Program-made: the position numbers and the translations under genes
NCBI RefSeq assembly: GCF_011759375.1
Contig: NZ_JAARML010000004.1
Coordinates: 1 to 64,000 of the forward strand
DNA: 64,000 nucleotides
DNA from: Paraflavitalea devenefica
Lineage (GTDB): Bacteria; Bacteroidota; Bacteroidia; Chitinophagales; Chitinophagaceae
Direction of reading: 5' to 3'
The notes under the pieces: model-generated
The model's input: only the letters and a program-made list of their open reading frames with translations
What the model was told of the DNA's origin: nothing
Databases searched by the model: none
Shown: positions 8,145 to 18,117 of the stretch, one piece after another
Layout of the letters: each line of letters starts with the position of its first letter
Numbering within the stretch: the first letter of the stretch is position 1

Positions 8145-10529
8145 CTATATTTTGTCCTCCAGCATTTTCTTTTCTTCGGGCTTTACGTATTGTCCGTATT
8201 TATCGAGGTATTCTTTGGCTACGGGCTTCAGGTTTTCCCAGTCTTTCTGGTTGAGCAGGTGGATGGATTTGGCACGTAGGAATATTTCATCACCCGGTGC
8301 ACCATAGGGTTTTACTTTTTCGGCTATTTCATTCCAGTTGGGCTTTACCTGTGGATTGGGTACGTAGGGGGCAATCACATCCTGGTAAATGATGTTCATG
8401 AGTTTGGTATGCAGAGGGCGGTTGGGATTGCTTTGCAATTGCTGCTGCAAGATACCAAAACCAGGATCTGTTACTTTTTTGGTGCTGCCCTCAATGTATT
8501 CCTGGTCTTCAGGTGAGTACGGCGTTTTCAGAGAAGCGAAGAAAGCGATATTGAAGCGGTTCACGCCGGCACGGTCGCCAGTTTGTGCAGCGGCCAGGGC
8601 CAGTTCTTTGAGGAAGGCAGGATCGGTTTTGCCATTCATGTATTGGTCCAGCATGGCTGCATAGGCTTCGCCCGGCTCTGTGAGGTCGGCATCTGCGATG
8701 GTCACCTCCGGTAAAGAGCCTATTTGCGGATTGAGCGGCTGGTGTATTTTCCGCAACTCCTTCAAGGGTATTTTGATCACCCCGCGATCATAAGTCATGA
8801 GACCGTTTTGTTCCCCTTCCACATCATAAGGCTGGGTATAGATGCTGGCACTCAGACCTTCCTTTTGCAGTAACTGCAGGTGCTTGGTCATGATGCTGTA
8901 CTTGGCTTTGAGACCGGCAGGTTTTTCATTGATATACCCCCAGGCACTGCTGCTGTTCCACTGGTGGTTGGGGATGAATACGCCGATGCCGCCAAACTCG
9001 CCCAGTACGCGGGCCTTGCCAGGCATGGAGATGCTGATCATGGGATCGGGATAACTGTGCACATCCGTCATATCCGCCGCAACATAGGCATTTGGACTGG
9101 GGCTACGTAGCTTTTCATTTACGTATAGGATCTCGCCGCTGTGACCGTTTACAAGACGGGATGGATCGGTAGCTTTTACCCATTTAGTAAGCCGTTCCTG
9201 GTCGTACTGCCCCCATTTTTCGTTGAACAATACCCAGGTGGTGATAGCAGGATGATTGCGCAGTTGCTCCATCATTTCCTTCCCCTGTTGTTCGAATATC
9301 TTTTTGGCCCCTTCGGGCAGGCGTGGATTGGGCTGTACAAAATCCTGCCATACCAATATGCCTAACTTATCGGCATGGTAGTACCAGCGGGCAGGCTCTA
9401 TCTTGATGTGTTTGCGGATGGTATTAAAACCCATGGCCTTGATGGCTTCTATATCGAAACGCAGCGCAGCATCGGTGGGGGCGGTATGCAGTCCATCGGG
9501 CCAGAAACCTTGATCGAGGGTGCCGAGGTTGAAGTAAGGTTTGCCGTTGAGGAAGATGCGTTCTGTGCCTTCTTTATCTTTCTCCACACTTACCTGCCGC
9601 ATGCCAACGTAAGACTTTACTTCATCAATCACTTTTCCACCTTTCTTCAGGCGTATTACCAGGTCGTGCAAGTAAGGGGTTGCGGGCGACCATAGTTGCG
9701 GCTGGTTGAAATTCAATGCGCCGGTATATTGACCACTTTGTCCCTGGCGAAGCGTAGCGGCCGTATTGGTTTGTGGTATAGACACTTCCAGTATACAGCC
9801 CTTGCATTCTCCCTTTATCTGACTACTGATGCTTAAACTTCCTTTCTCTAATGTAGTGCCAGACAGTTGTGGTGTCAGTTGTAGGCTGGCTATATAAGCT
9901 GTCGGCACCTGCTCCAGCCAAACTGTTTGCCAGATGCCGGAGCTGGGCGTGTAATAAATGCTTTGCGGTTTCAATACCTGCTTGCCGCACGGACCGATGC
10001 CGGCATCGGAGGGATCGTATACTTTCAACACCAGTTCGTTGGCGCCTTCTTTCAAGGTAGCCGTAATATCGAAGTTGAAGGCAGTATATCCTCCTTCATG
10101 TGTGCCTATTTCTTTTCCATTGAGGTATACCCAGCACTGATAATCCACGGCACCAAAGTGCAACAGCAGTTTCTCCCCTGCTTTCAATATCGGCTTATCG
10201 AAGCTTCGGCGATACCAAAGACGTTGCTCTGGCAGTAAAACTTTTTTTACACCGGAGAGTGCAGACTCCAGGGGGAAGGGAACCAAAATATGTCCCTGCC
10301 AGTTAGTTGGCGTGGCAGCATCCGCTGGCTGAACAGCATACTCCCACAGGCCATTGAGGTTGGTCCACTGTTGCCTTTCCATTTGCGGGCGGGGGTATTC
10401 ATTGTGGGGCTTACCGGCCTTTACTTCTTTGGCCCAGCGGGTATGCAGGGCAACGGGTTGCATTTTCCAGGTTTGCGCGTTGGCGCCTATTGCTGCCAGC
10501 AGGCATAACGCTGTCCATCCATTTTTCAT
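8145..10529 (-). CDS. Glycoside hydrolase family 2 enzyme
   Basis: A 794-aa periplasmic enzyme with a signal peptide (MKNGWTALCLLAAIGANAQ). The GH2 architecture is clear: an N-terminal jelly-roll sugar-binding domain (about 55-195, with WYRRSF and HEGGYTAFNFDI), an immunoglobulin-like domain, then a TIM barrel. The acid/base is Glu437 in LFNEKWGQYD and the nucleophile is Glu511 in LGEFGG. Family members are beta-galactosidases, beta-mannosidases or beta-glucuronidases; the exact activity is not decidable here. The start at 10529 gives a proper signal peptide, while an in-frame start 17 codons upstream does not. The esterase gene follows on the same strand. Confidence 0.9.
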   Translation of the reverse strand: MKNGWTALCLLAAIGANAQTWKMQPVALHTRWAKEVKAGKPHNEYPRPQMERQQWTNLNGLWEYAVQPADAATPTNWQGHILVPFPLESALSGVKKVLLPEQRLWYRRSFDKPILKAGEKLLLHFGAVDYQCWVYLNGKEIGTHEGGYTAFNFDITATLKEGANELVLKVYDPSDAGIGPCGKQVLKPQSIYYTPSSGIWQTVWLEQVPTAYIASLQLTPQLSGTTLEKGSLSISSQIKGECKGCILEVSIPQTNTAATLRQGQSGQYTGALNFNQPQLWSPATPYLHDLVIRLKKGGKVIDEVKSYVGMRQVSVEKDKEGTERIFLNGKPYFNLGTLDQGFWPDGLHTAPTDAALRFDIEAIKAMGFNTIRKHIKIEPARWYYHADKLGILVWQDFVQPNPRLPEGAKKIFEQQGKEMMEQLRNHPAITTWVLFNEKWGQYDQERLTKWVKATDPSRLVNGHSGEILYVNEKLRSPSPNAYVAADMTDVHSYPDPMISISMPGKARVLGEFGGIGVFIPNHQWNSSSAWGYINEKPAGLKAKYSIMTKHLQLLQKEGLSASIYTQPYDVEGEQNGLMTYDRGVIKIPLKELRKIHQPLNPQIGSLPEVTIADADLTEPGEAYAAMLDQYMNGKTDPAFLKELALAAAQTGDRAGVNRFNIAFFASLKTPYSPEDQEYIEGSTKKVTDPGFGILQQQLQSNPNRPLHTKLMNIIYQDVIAPYVPNPQVKPNWNEIAEKVKPYGAPGDEIFLRAKSIHLLNQKDWENLKPVAKEYLDKYGQYVKPEEKKMLEDKI

Positions 10530-11008
10530 TTGGCTCATGCAGTTTAATAGTTTGTTTACAGATGGCTCATCAGCGGCCATCTAATTATAACGAATCAGCT
10601 AAAGGTTTAACCATTGGCCTTTCCGTATTCAATGTAGTATAGTTATTCAATGCAAAAGGGTGAGCCGCCCTATGAGGGCGACCCAACCTTTTAAAAAACT
10701 ACCGCTTGCAGCACGTATCGTTCCAATCTCATTATTGCGCTACAGTACATTGCATACGATTCTACCGGTGAACGGTTTTTATACAGGAACTCTTCCAGGC
10801 AAATTATTGCTATACCATAGCCGGACCGTTATTCATTATTCAACCTAAACAGTACCATTCGAATTTCTTTTTACGCATAACTAATAACAACATTCAAGCT
10901 TTCTAACGAGCACCGTACCACTACTATTCATTCATGTATAGGACCGACTTTTTACGGGATGTGCACCAGCATATCCATGCAGGCGAACCTATATCATACC
11001 TCATCCTT
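10530..11008. other. Divergent intergenic region with one hairpin
   Basis: About 480 bp between the divergent GH2 and oxidoreductase-fusion genes must hold promoters for both. The one visible structure is a short hairpin at 10658-10684 (GCCCTATGAGGGC core, GGGT/ACCC outer pairs) followed by a few Ts. No gene is supported. Confidence 0.5.
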
Positions 11009-14000
11009 ATGCAAAAAAAAGCGATCATCATTGGCGCCGGACCAGCCGGCCTGACTGCTGCCTACGAATTATTAAAGCGAACTGACATTACGCCTATCAT
11101 CCTGGAAAAAAGCGGCGATATCGGCGGCATTTCCAAAACGGTGAACTATAAGGGTAACCGCATGGACATTGGCGGGCATCGCTTCTTTTCCAAGAGCGAC
11201 CGGGTGATGCAATGGTGGCTGAATATACTGCCGCTGCAAAACAGTGCCGACAAATCCATCAACCTTCAATACCAACATCAATCTGCCAGCTTTCAGCCTA
11301 CAGCCGAACACGTGACTAATGATCAGGATAGTGATAAAGTAATGCTGGTACGCCGCCGGCTTTCACGCATTTATTTTCTACGTAAATTCTTTACCTATCC
11401 CATTACTTTATCCATCGACACCCTGAAAAAGCTGGGCCTGGTGCGTACACTGGCCATCCTCTTTTCGTACCTGCGGGCGCAGCTTCTTCCCCGCAGGCCG
11501 GAGCAAAACCTGGAGGACTTCATGATCAACCGCTTTGGCAAGGTGCTGTACCGGTTGTTCTTCCAGGAATATACCGAAAAGGTATGGGGCGTTCCCTGTA
11601 AGGACATCTCGGCCGAATGGGGGGCACAGCGCATCAAGGGCGTGAGCATCAGTAAGGCCATTGCCCATGCTGTGAAGGAGATCACCAAACGGAAAAAGAA
11701 AAGCAACGACGAAAACATTGCACAAAAGGACACCGAGACCAGTCTGATCGAGCAGTTCCTGTATCCCAAACTGGGGCCGGGACAATTGTGGGAAGAGGTG
11801 GCCCGACAGGTGCAGGCCATGGGTGGCATCATTCACATGCATCACGATGTAAAAGAAATCTATACCAATAATAACCAGGTAACTGCTATTGTAGCTGTGA
11901 ATAACCAAAGCGGAGAATCGCTGTACCTGGAAGGAGATTATTTCTTCAGCACCATGCCGGTGAAGGAATTGATCGGCGGTATGCAGGGGGCCGTACCGGC
12001 CAACGTACGTGAAATAGCCAGCGGGCTGCTGTACCGCGACTTCATTACCGTGGGGATATTGTTGAAACGCATGGCTACGCAGCACCAACGAACCGGGACC
12101 TGGGAGCAACTTAACCTGAAGGATAACTGGATCTATATACAGGATGCGGGGGTAAAAGTGGGCAGGCTGCAACTGTTCCACAACTGGAGTCCACACATGG
12201 TGGCCAACCCTGACCACATGTGGATCGGCATGGAATTCTTCTGTAATGAAACGGATGCCTTTTGGCAACTGCCGGATGAACGCATCAAAGCCGTTGCCAT
12301 AGCGGAACTGGAAAAAATAGGACTGATAGCAGTGGATGATGTACTGGATAGTACCGTGTTGCGCGTACCTAAAACTTATCCAGCTTATTTCGGCGCTTAC
12401 GAGCGGTTTGATGAAATACGGGCCTATACCGATACGCTGCAAAATCTTTTTCTGGTAGGGCGTAATGGAATGCACAAGTACAATAATGCCGACCATAGCA
12501 TGTTGACAGCGATGGTGGCTGTGGACCATATCTGCGCCGGTATCTCCAGCAAGGATAACTTATGGGCCATCAATACGGAGCAGGAGTACCATGAGGAAAA
12601 TAAAGAACCTGACGAAACAACTGCAACACCAGCTAGCAGTGAGCCGATCCCTCCCCAAAAACGCCCCCCTATTAACCAGGAGTTGGCAACAACAGTAAGC
12701 TTCAAAGATTTTCTGTTTCACAACAAACTGAACCGCCGCTTCCTGTGGTTTGCGTTGATAGCGGTGATTGCGCAGTTTGCTATTTTCAAATACTTCTATC
12801 CCTTTGCCAGCTATATTCATGGCGATTCCTTTGGGTATATCCGTGCAGCAGCTAACAATGCAGATATCAATACGCATCCTATTGGGTATTCACGTTTCCT
12901 ACGGTTGTTTAGTGTATTCAGTCGGTCGGACCTGGCATTGACAGCCTTTCAATACCTCCTGGCACAAGCCAGCGGTTTGTTCTTTTTATTTACGCTTTTT
13001 TTCTTTCACCAGATCAGCCGGGTGACGCAGTTTATCCTGGTAGGCGTACTGGTACTTAATCCCCTGTTCCTGTACATGGCTAACCTGGTGAGCAGCGACT
13101 GCCTGTTTATGAGCCTGAGCTTTACGTGGTTTTCCTTGCTGCTGTGGGTCGTGCACCGCCCCAGCAACCGCATACTCTTCTGGCATACCGTGGTGTTGGC
13201 CTTTGCTTTTACCGTTCGGTATAATGCGCTGGTGTATCCGACCATTGCGTTTATCGCTTTTTTACTGGCCAGGCTGGCCTGGTATAAGAAAGCTATTGGC
13301 ATTGCCCTTCCCGCCTTGCTGATCGGTCTGTTCATCTTCTATACCGGCAATAAATACAAGGCACTTGCCGACACCTGGCAATTTTCACCATTTAGCGGGT
13401 GGCAGGCTGCCAACAATGCGCTGTACACTTACCGGTATGTAGACAGCGCCGACCGCAAACCCGTGCCTGCCAAATTCAAAGTACTGGACAGCATGGTGCG
13501 CCGTTACTTCGATACGCATCGTGATGTAAAAAAATATCCAGGCGAAAATATAAAAGCCAGTACGGTATATATGTGGACGAGGCATTTACCCTTGCACCGG
13601 TACCGGGACCAGGTAGCCCTAAAAAGGAAAGACACCGCCGCCACAGAATTAAAGAAATGGGCGCTGATGGGCCCGTATTTCCAGGAATATGGCACTTATA
13701 TCCTGAAGCAATATCCCTTACAATATGCCGAACACTTTCTATGGCCCAACCTGATCAAGTATTATGCCCCGCCCACCGAGTTTCTCGAAAAGTATAATGA
13801 CGGGAAAGATAGTGTAAGCTCGATTGCCAGTTCCTGGTTTGGATACAAAAGCAGGAAGGTGAGTAGCCGCATCGAGGACCCAAAAGCCTATATACTGGAT
13901 GTATACCCCATACTTTCAGGTAGCATGAACGTGGTATTGCTGTGCTGCCTCATCTGCTTTGTTTGGCTCCGCGGATTCCGACATCAGGCTATTTACAGTA

Positions 14001-14212
14001 AACCACTGGTATTAGTGACCAGCTTTTGGCTGGTAAATGCCGCCTTTACCATCGTAGCTTCACCAGCAGCCATCCGATTGCAGGCTTTCCCCATGCTGCT
14101 GGAAACCAGCTTTGCCATCATCCTGGTGGCCTGGCTATGGAAACTGGCGGCGCAGGCAGAGCCCGCCATCCAGGTACCCAAGCCAATGATCACACCACAG
14201 CCATCCATTTAA
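11009..14212 (+). CDS. Fusion: FAD-dependent oxidoreductase + polytopic GT-C-like glycosyltransferase domain
   Basis: A 1067-aa protein in two parts. Residues 1-530 are a NAD(P)/FAD-dependent amine-oxidase/UDP-galactopyranose-mutase-like flavoprotein, with dinucleotide motif IIGAGPAGLTAAYE and the GGHRFFSKSD loop. After a Pro/Glu/Thr-rich linker (about 535-570), the rest is a membrane domain of about ten helices. It has an Asp-containing first external loop (Asp606 in HGDSFGYI), as expected for GT-C glycosyltransferases that use lipid-linked sugars. The membrane half is clearly homologous to the separate 520-aa protein at 16045, sharing NLVSSDCLF/NFVSSDCLF, QFSPFSGWQ/QYSPFGGWQ and HFLWPNLIKYY/HFIWPNLKSYY. 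The start at 11009 was chosen because the FAD motif follows at once. An acyltransferase gene follows 42 bp downstream. Confidence 0.82.
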   Translation: MQKKAIIIGAGPAGLTAAYELLKRTDITPIILEKSGDIGGISKTVNYKGNRMDIGGHRFFSKSDRVMQWWLNILPLQNSADKSINLQYQHQSASFQPTAEHVTNDQDSDKVMLVRRRLSRIYFLRKFFTYPITLSIDTLKKLGLVRTLAILFSYLRAQLLPRRPEQNLEDFMINRFGKVLYRLFFQEYTEKVWGVPCKDISAEWGAQRIKGVSISKAIAHAVKEITKRKKKSNDENIAQKDTETSLIEQFLYPKLGPGQLWEEVARQVQAMGGIIHMHHDVKEIYTNNNQVTAIVAVNNQSGESLYLEGDYFFSTMPVKELIGGMQGAVPANVREIASGLLYRDFITVGILLKRMATQHQRTGTWEQLNLKDNWIYIQDAGVKVGRLQLFHNWSPHMVANPDHMWIGMEFFCNETDAFWQLPDERIKAVAIAELEKIGLIAVDDVLDSTVLRVPKTYPAYFGAYERFDEIRAYTDTLQNLFLVGRNGMHKYNNADHSMLTAMVAVDHICAGISSKDNLWAINTEQEYHEENKEPDETTATPASSEPIPPQKRPPINQELATTVSFKDFLFHNKLNRRFLWFALIAVIAQFAIFKYFYPFASYIHGDSFGYIRAAANNADINTHPIGYSRFLRLFSVFSRSDLALTAFQYLLAQASGLFFLFTLFFFHQISRVTQFILVGVLVLNPLFLYMANLVSSDCLFMSLSFTWFSLLLWVVHRPSNRILFWHTVVLAFAFTVRYNALVYPTIAFIAFLLARLAWYKKAIGIALPALLIGLFIFYTGNKYKALADTWQFSPFSGWQAANNALYTYRYVDSADRKPVPAKFKVLDSMVRRYFDTHRDVKKYPGENIKASTVYMWTRHLPLHRYRDQVALKRKDTAATELKKWALMGPYFQEYGTYILKQYPLQYAEHFLWPNLIKYYAPPTEFLEKYNDGKDSVSSIASSWFGYKSRKVSSRIEDPKAYILDVYPILSGSMNVVLLCCLICFVWLRGFRHQAIYSKPLVLVTSFWLVNAAFTIVASPAAIRLQAFPMLLETSFAIILVAWLWKLAAQAEPAIQVPKPMITPQPSI

Positions 14213-14254
14213 AACATACCATTTATTACACCATAGCCTAAATATTATCCAGTT

Positions 14255-15388
14255 ATGAAACTCGGCTCCATACAGTTCCTGCGCGCTATTGCCATCCTGC
14301 TGATCGTATATGCACAGTCTATCCATCTTTCCAAACAGACGGGGCCATCACATCAGCAAAATTTTTACTATCTTTCCCAGATAGGTTACATAGGCATTGA
14401 TCTTTTCTTTGTGATCTGCGGATTCATCATCACTTATACAGCCCATCGTTACAGCGGCGCCCGGGAGGGTCTGCAATTTCTGCAAAGACGTTTTATCAGG
14501 ATTAATCCCCTCTTCTATATAGCCAGTATACTATTCTTTGGTGTACAATGGTTCCAGGTATGGGCTACCAATAATCCTAATAGCTTTTTGCTAAATAATA
14601 AAATGATACCCGGCCTCGTAGACAGCCTGTGGATTATTCCCACTACTGATAAGCTATCTCGGTATAAACTTTACCTTCCAACGGGCTGGACTCTGGCTTT
14701 TGTATGGCTGTTTTACCTGGTTTTTTCCATTACTATTTTTGCTAACCTACGGAAGAAAGCTATCGCAGTTACCGTCACTATCTGCTTACTTGTAATTGCA
14801 GGTTCTCTATTCAAGCCAACCGATCTCCGGCTGACATTTGCCACTAATATCATACTTCTCGAGTTTCTATTGGGCATGCTCATTTGCCAGCTTTATATGA
14901 AAGCCGGTATGCTACCGAAATTCGTGCCCGTGACCTTTTTGCTTGCGGGGATAGCCTGGTGCATGGTACTTGTGTTTTATAATTACGGGCATATCAGCAC
15001 CCCTAATCTCATCCTGAATGGGACTTTGAGCTTGCAACGGTTCCTTCTTTGGGGCCTACCTAGCAGCTTTTTATTGGCGGGGTGTGTTTTACTCGAAAAA
15101 AACAAGCAACTTCAACGCATATGGAACTATAAGCCTGCACGCCTGATCGGCAATGCCTCTTACTCTATTTACCTGGCGCATTCCATCATATTTACTTTAC
15201 TTGCCACTTTATATAAAACAAACACCATACTGTTGCCAGACGTTAGCATTTTTGTGCATCTTGTCGTTGTTGTGATCACAGGCCTTGTTGTTTATCGCTA
15301 CCTGGAAAAGCCTTTTATTCGGTGGCTTCAAAAGGTATCCCAGCATCCCAGTATAGAACATTCCACCACGCAACCACAATCCGCCTGA
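14255..15388 (+). CDS. Acyltransferase 3 family paralog lacking signature His and Glu
   Basis: A 377-aa polytopic membrane protein, a paralog of the gene at 2959: identical through Arg10 and similar throughout (GIDLFFVICGF, RRFIRINP, SYSIYLAHS). Two hallmark residues differ. The His of R-X10-H is Gln21 (IVYAQS), and the Glu of WTLSFEW is Val150 (WTLAFVW). Both are thought important for acyl transfer, so this copy may be inactive, altered in chemistry or a partner subunit. It follows the fusion gene by 42 bp and is probably co-transcribed with it. The frame is intact and well conserved, which argues against simple decay. Confidence 0.85.
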   Translation: MKLGSIQFLRAIAILLIVYAQSIHLSKQTGPSHQQNFYYLSQIGYIGIDLFFVICGFIITYTAHRYSGAREGLQFLQRRFIRINPLFYIASILFFGVQWFQVWATNNPNSFLLNNKMIPGLVDSLWIIPTTDKLSRYKLYLPTGWTLAFVWLFYLVFSITIFANLRKKAIAVTVTICLLVIAGSLFKPTDLRLTFATNIILLEFLLGMLICQLYMKAGMLPKFVPVTFLLAGIAWCMVLVFYNYGHISTPNLILNGTLSLQRFLLWGLPSSFLLAGCVLLEKNKQLQRIWNYKPARLIGNASYSIYLAHSIIFTLLATLYKTNTILLPDVSIFVHLVVVVITGLVVYRYLEKPFIRWLQKVSQHPSIEHSTTQPQSA

Positions 15389-15533
15389 TCTTAAAAATAT
15401 TCTCTCATTGTTTACGGGAAGGATCCACCGAAGGTAATGAGAGCATGTGGCGAAGCCGAAAACCACTATAACAGAGTAGGCATTCATTACCAACCAAAGT
15501 TTAGCTTTTTACGCCTTAAAAAGCACCTTTATT

Positions 15534-15848
15534 ATGAAAAAAGTAAGATTCATGCTGCTGGCCATTGCCGTTATCGCCATCGCCGGTGGAACGCTCGCTT
15601 TCAAAGCAAAGTTCAGTGAAGATATTTGTACAGGTGATGCCTTGGCATTAGGGGGAGGTGTCTTTACCTGCAAGATCCAAAACCATCCAGTATTACCTGA
15701 TCAGACAGCAACCTGTGAAGACATTGACGCATACGAGTTAGTGCCTGATAATGAGCAAACTATTCCAGTTTGCACTACCGAGGTTGAGGCATGCGAAGAA
15801 GACAACACATTCTGTGCCCTAACTACACTTGACCTAATAGAAGATTAA
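15534..15848 (+). CDS. Small secreted six-cysteine protein (DUF6520-like leader)
   Basis: A 104-aa protein with signal sequence MKKVRFMLLAIAVIAIAGG, probably cleaved near residue 23. The mature part is acidic and has six cysteines (32, 46, 61, 80, 87, 94), enough for three disulfides. The leader and size resemble small Bacteroidota secreted proteins of the DUF6520 type, but that assignment is tentative. It sits between the acyltransferase and a GT-C protein and ends at a strong terminator. Two thioredoxin-fold proteins follow within 4 kb, suggesting redox control of its cysteines (inference). Confidence 0.7.
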   Translation: MKKVRFMLLAIAVIAIAGGTLAFKAKFSEDICTGDALALGGGVFTCKIQNHPVLPDQTATCEDIDAYELVPDNEQTIPVCTTEVEACEEDNTFCALTTLDLIED

Positions 15849-15866
15849 TTCGCCTTTGATGTTATG

Positions 15867-15897
15867 AAGCAGGGCTGTCCGCCAGCCCTGCTTTTTT
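15867..15897 (+). terminator. Strong intrinsic terminator
   Basis: A ten-pair GC-rich stem (15867-15876 with 15882-15891), a five-base loop and a run of seven Ts end the transcript of the six-cysteine protein gene. It separates that unit from the GT-C/thioredoxin pair at 16045-18109. Confidence 0.9.
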
Positions 15898-16044
15898 TCT
15901 CAGCCACCAGCCAGGAGTATACTATCCAATGCGGTACAACAGATACTACCATACGCAGCAGATTTTATACTGATCAAATTACAACTGCAAAATACCTTGC
16001 ATCCTGGCAGCAACGATAAGATGCTCAGCACCAACTAATGAAAA

Positions 16045-17607
16045 ATGATCCGGCAACAAGCCATACCAAACCTATCCTTCCAACAATGGTTAATCCAGAT
16101 AAAAGAAAACAGGCTATTGCTATGGCTGTCAACAACCATCATCATTCTGTCATTTACCTGTTTGAAAATCCTTTATCCCTATCCTAATTTCATTCCTCCC
16201 GATTCTCATTCCTATATAGAAGCAGCCTCTCAGAATAAAACTATCAATGTATGGCCCACCGGTTATTCCAAATTCCTGCGGCTGGCGAGTTGTTTTACCA
16301 ACTCTCATTTTATCCTGGTGCTCCTTCAATACCTGTTGTTGCAAAGCAGCCTATTGTACCTGCTTTTTACCGTTCAGTATTGGCTTAGCCTGCACAAACG
16401 GGCGTTCCTGGTCATCCTTGTGTGCAGCCTGATCAATCCCCTATTGCCTCATATCAGCAATTTTGTATCCAGCGATTGCCTGTTCACCGCGCTTAGCCTG
16501 CTGTGGCTTACCCAACTGATCTGGATCATTTTCCGACCTGGCATGCTGCTATTAATCAGCCATGCATTCGTATTGTTATTGGCCCTCATGATACGCCATA
16601 ACGCGCTCTACTATCCCGTTATCAGCCTGCTTGCCATCTGGCTTACCCAAGTTCCCCCTGCCCTTAAGCGTACAGGAGCCACCGCCATTGTTCTACTATT
16701 AAGTACCTATATCGGGTATACTCAATTTCAATACGAAAAATTATCGGGCAAAGTCCAGTACTCCCCCTTTGGCGGATGGCAATTGGCCGCCAATGCCCTG
16801 AATGGATACGCTTATGCCGAACCAGCCCCCAAACGTATTCCCTTTAAATTCCGGCCACTGCACACCATCACCAACCGGCATATTGACTCCCTGCGGCGGC
16901 TAAAAAAAAGACCGGATGCATCCATTGGCATCTATTACTTGTGGAATGATCAATCACCTTTACAACAATACCTACGGGAAAATAAACATAAACAGGATAG
17001 CGGTACCAGTCCCTTTAAACAGTGGGCAGCCCTTGGGCCCCTGTACGGTGCTTATGGCCGTTTCCTGATCGCTAAACACCCGGCCCCCTTTCTACGTCAC
17101 TTTATATGGCCCAACCTGAAAAGCTATTATTCCCCCCCAACCGGCTTTATGGGCTATTACAACCTGGGAAGACGTACCGTACCACCTGTGGTAGTATCGT
17201 GGTTTGGCTGGAAAAACAACCAGCTACCCAGTTATTTCAACGACAAAAAAATCCAAACAGCCGAAGTATTTCCCCTTCTGCTACCAATCCTCCATTTAGC
17301 TTTTTTTATCGGTTTCCTTATTCTCCTTTTTGCAGCAGGATTCAGAACAAGTTTAAGGTATGCTCATGGCTTACTGTGGTGGATCTTTCTTATCTGGGGC
17401 GTCAATATGTGTTTCAGCGTATGTTCGGCTCCTATAGAACTCCGGTATCAACTATTTTCTATGATCATGACCCTTATCTTTTGTATTGTGCTCATCGAGC
17501 GTATTGTTTCAACGACAGGCTTAACAGTGAAAAGAAACTCCACTCCTATTCTAACCAACGCAATTTCTGAACCAGTAACACTTACGCCCATCAATATCAA
17601 ACCATAA
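16045..17607 (+). CDS. Polytopic GT-C-like membrane glycosyltransferase (paralog of the fusion's C-terminal half)
   Basis: A 520-aa integral membrane protein with about ten helices. The external loop after helix 1 carries the expected acidic residue (Asp53 in PPDSHSYIEAA). It is homologous over its full length to residues of about 570-1060 of the fusion protein at 11009, but has no flavin domain. It likely transfers a sugar from a polyprenyl carrier to an extracytoplasmic acceptor; donor and acceptor are unknown. The ATG at 16045 gives the only N-terminus matching the paralog. A thioredoxin-fold lipoprotein gene starts 10 bp after its stop, so the two form an operon. Confidence 0.78.
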   Translation: MIRQQAIPNLSFQQWLIQIKENRLLLWLSTTIIILSFTCLKILYPYPNFIPPDSHSYIEAASQNKTINVWPTGYSKFLRLASCFTNSHFILVLLQYLLLQSSLLYLLFTVQYWLSLHKRAFLVILVCSLINPLLPHISNFVSSDCLFTALSLLWLTQLIWIIFRPGMLLLISHAFVLLLALMIRHNALYYPVISLLAIWLTQVPPALKRTGATAIVLLLSTYIGYTQFQYEKLSGKVQYSPFGGWQLAANALNGYAYAEPAPKRIPFKFRPLHTITNRHIDSLRRLKKRPDASIGIYYLWNDQSPLQQYLRENKHKQDSGTSPFKQWAALGPLYGAYGRFLIAKHPAPFLRHFIWPNLKSYYSPPTGFMGYYNLGRRTVPPVVVSWFGWKNNQLPSYFNDKKIQTAEVFPLLLPILHLAFFIGFLILLFAAGFRTSLRYAHGLLWWIFLIWGVNMCFSVCSAPIELRYQLFSMIMTLIFCIVLIERIVSTTGLTVKRNSTPILTNAISEPVTLTPINIKP

Positions 17608-17617
17608 AAATAATACC

Positions 17618-18109
17618 ATGAAAAAGATAATTGCCCTTGCGCTCATCACCGGTTTAGCCGGCTGCTTCAGCAGAGAACCAGCAAAAACAGGGCTGGAAGG
17701 AAAGCCATTGCCTTCCTTTAGCCTGCAATTGAGCGATAGTGTTGGTTTCGCTAATACCTCCGCTGCCCCCCTTGACAAACCAGTTGCCTTGTTTTATTTC
17801 GGGCCTCATTGCCCCTATTCGCGGGAACAGGCCAAAGAGATCGCTGAAGATATTGACCGGCTGAAAGACATCCAATTTTATTTTGTTACCACGGCTTCCT
17901 TAAAGGAGATGAAAAAATTCATTGATAGATATCAGCTTAGCCGATTCAAGAATGTGATAACAGGCAGAGATACATCTGGATTTGTAAAAGATTACTACGA
18001 AATAGTCGGTGTACCCTATATGGCCCTGTTCACCAAAGACAAAAAACTCAATAAGTCCTATTACGGAAAAATCTATACCAACCAAATTATCGAAGGGGTT
18101 AAAGAATAA
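17618..18109 (+). CDS. Thioredoxin-fold lipoprotein (redoxin-like, single active Cys)
   Basis: A 163-aa lipoprotein: signal MKKIIALALITGLAGC with lipidated Cys16, then an AhpC/TSA/TlpA-like fold. The active-site loop reads HCPYSRE, so the CXXC motif has become CXXS (Cys65, Ser68). The cis-proline motif is present as VGVPYMALF. With one cysteine it cannot act as a standard dithiol oxidoreductase. Peroxidase, mixed-disulfide or isomerase-type roles are possible. It is translationally close to the GT-C gene (10-bp gap) and near the six-cysteine protein, a plausible substrate (inference). Confidence 0.78.
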   Translation: MKKIIALALITGLAGCFSREPAKTGLEGKPLPSFSLQLSDSVGFANTSAAPLDKPVALFYFGPHCPYSREQAKEIAEDIDRLKDIQFYFVTTASLKEMKKFIDRYQLSRFKNVITGRDTSGFVKDYYEIVGVPYMALFTKDKKLNKSYYGKIYTNQIIEGVKE

Positions 18110-18117
18110 CTCCAACG

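Noticed and set aside
11408..12529. 373-codon leftward ORF
   Set aside because: Antisense shadow of the FAD domain of the fusion gene, which has clear motifs.
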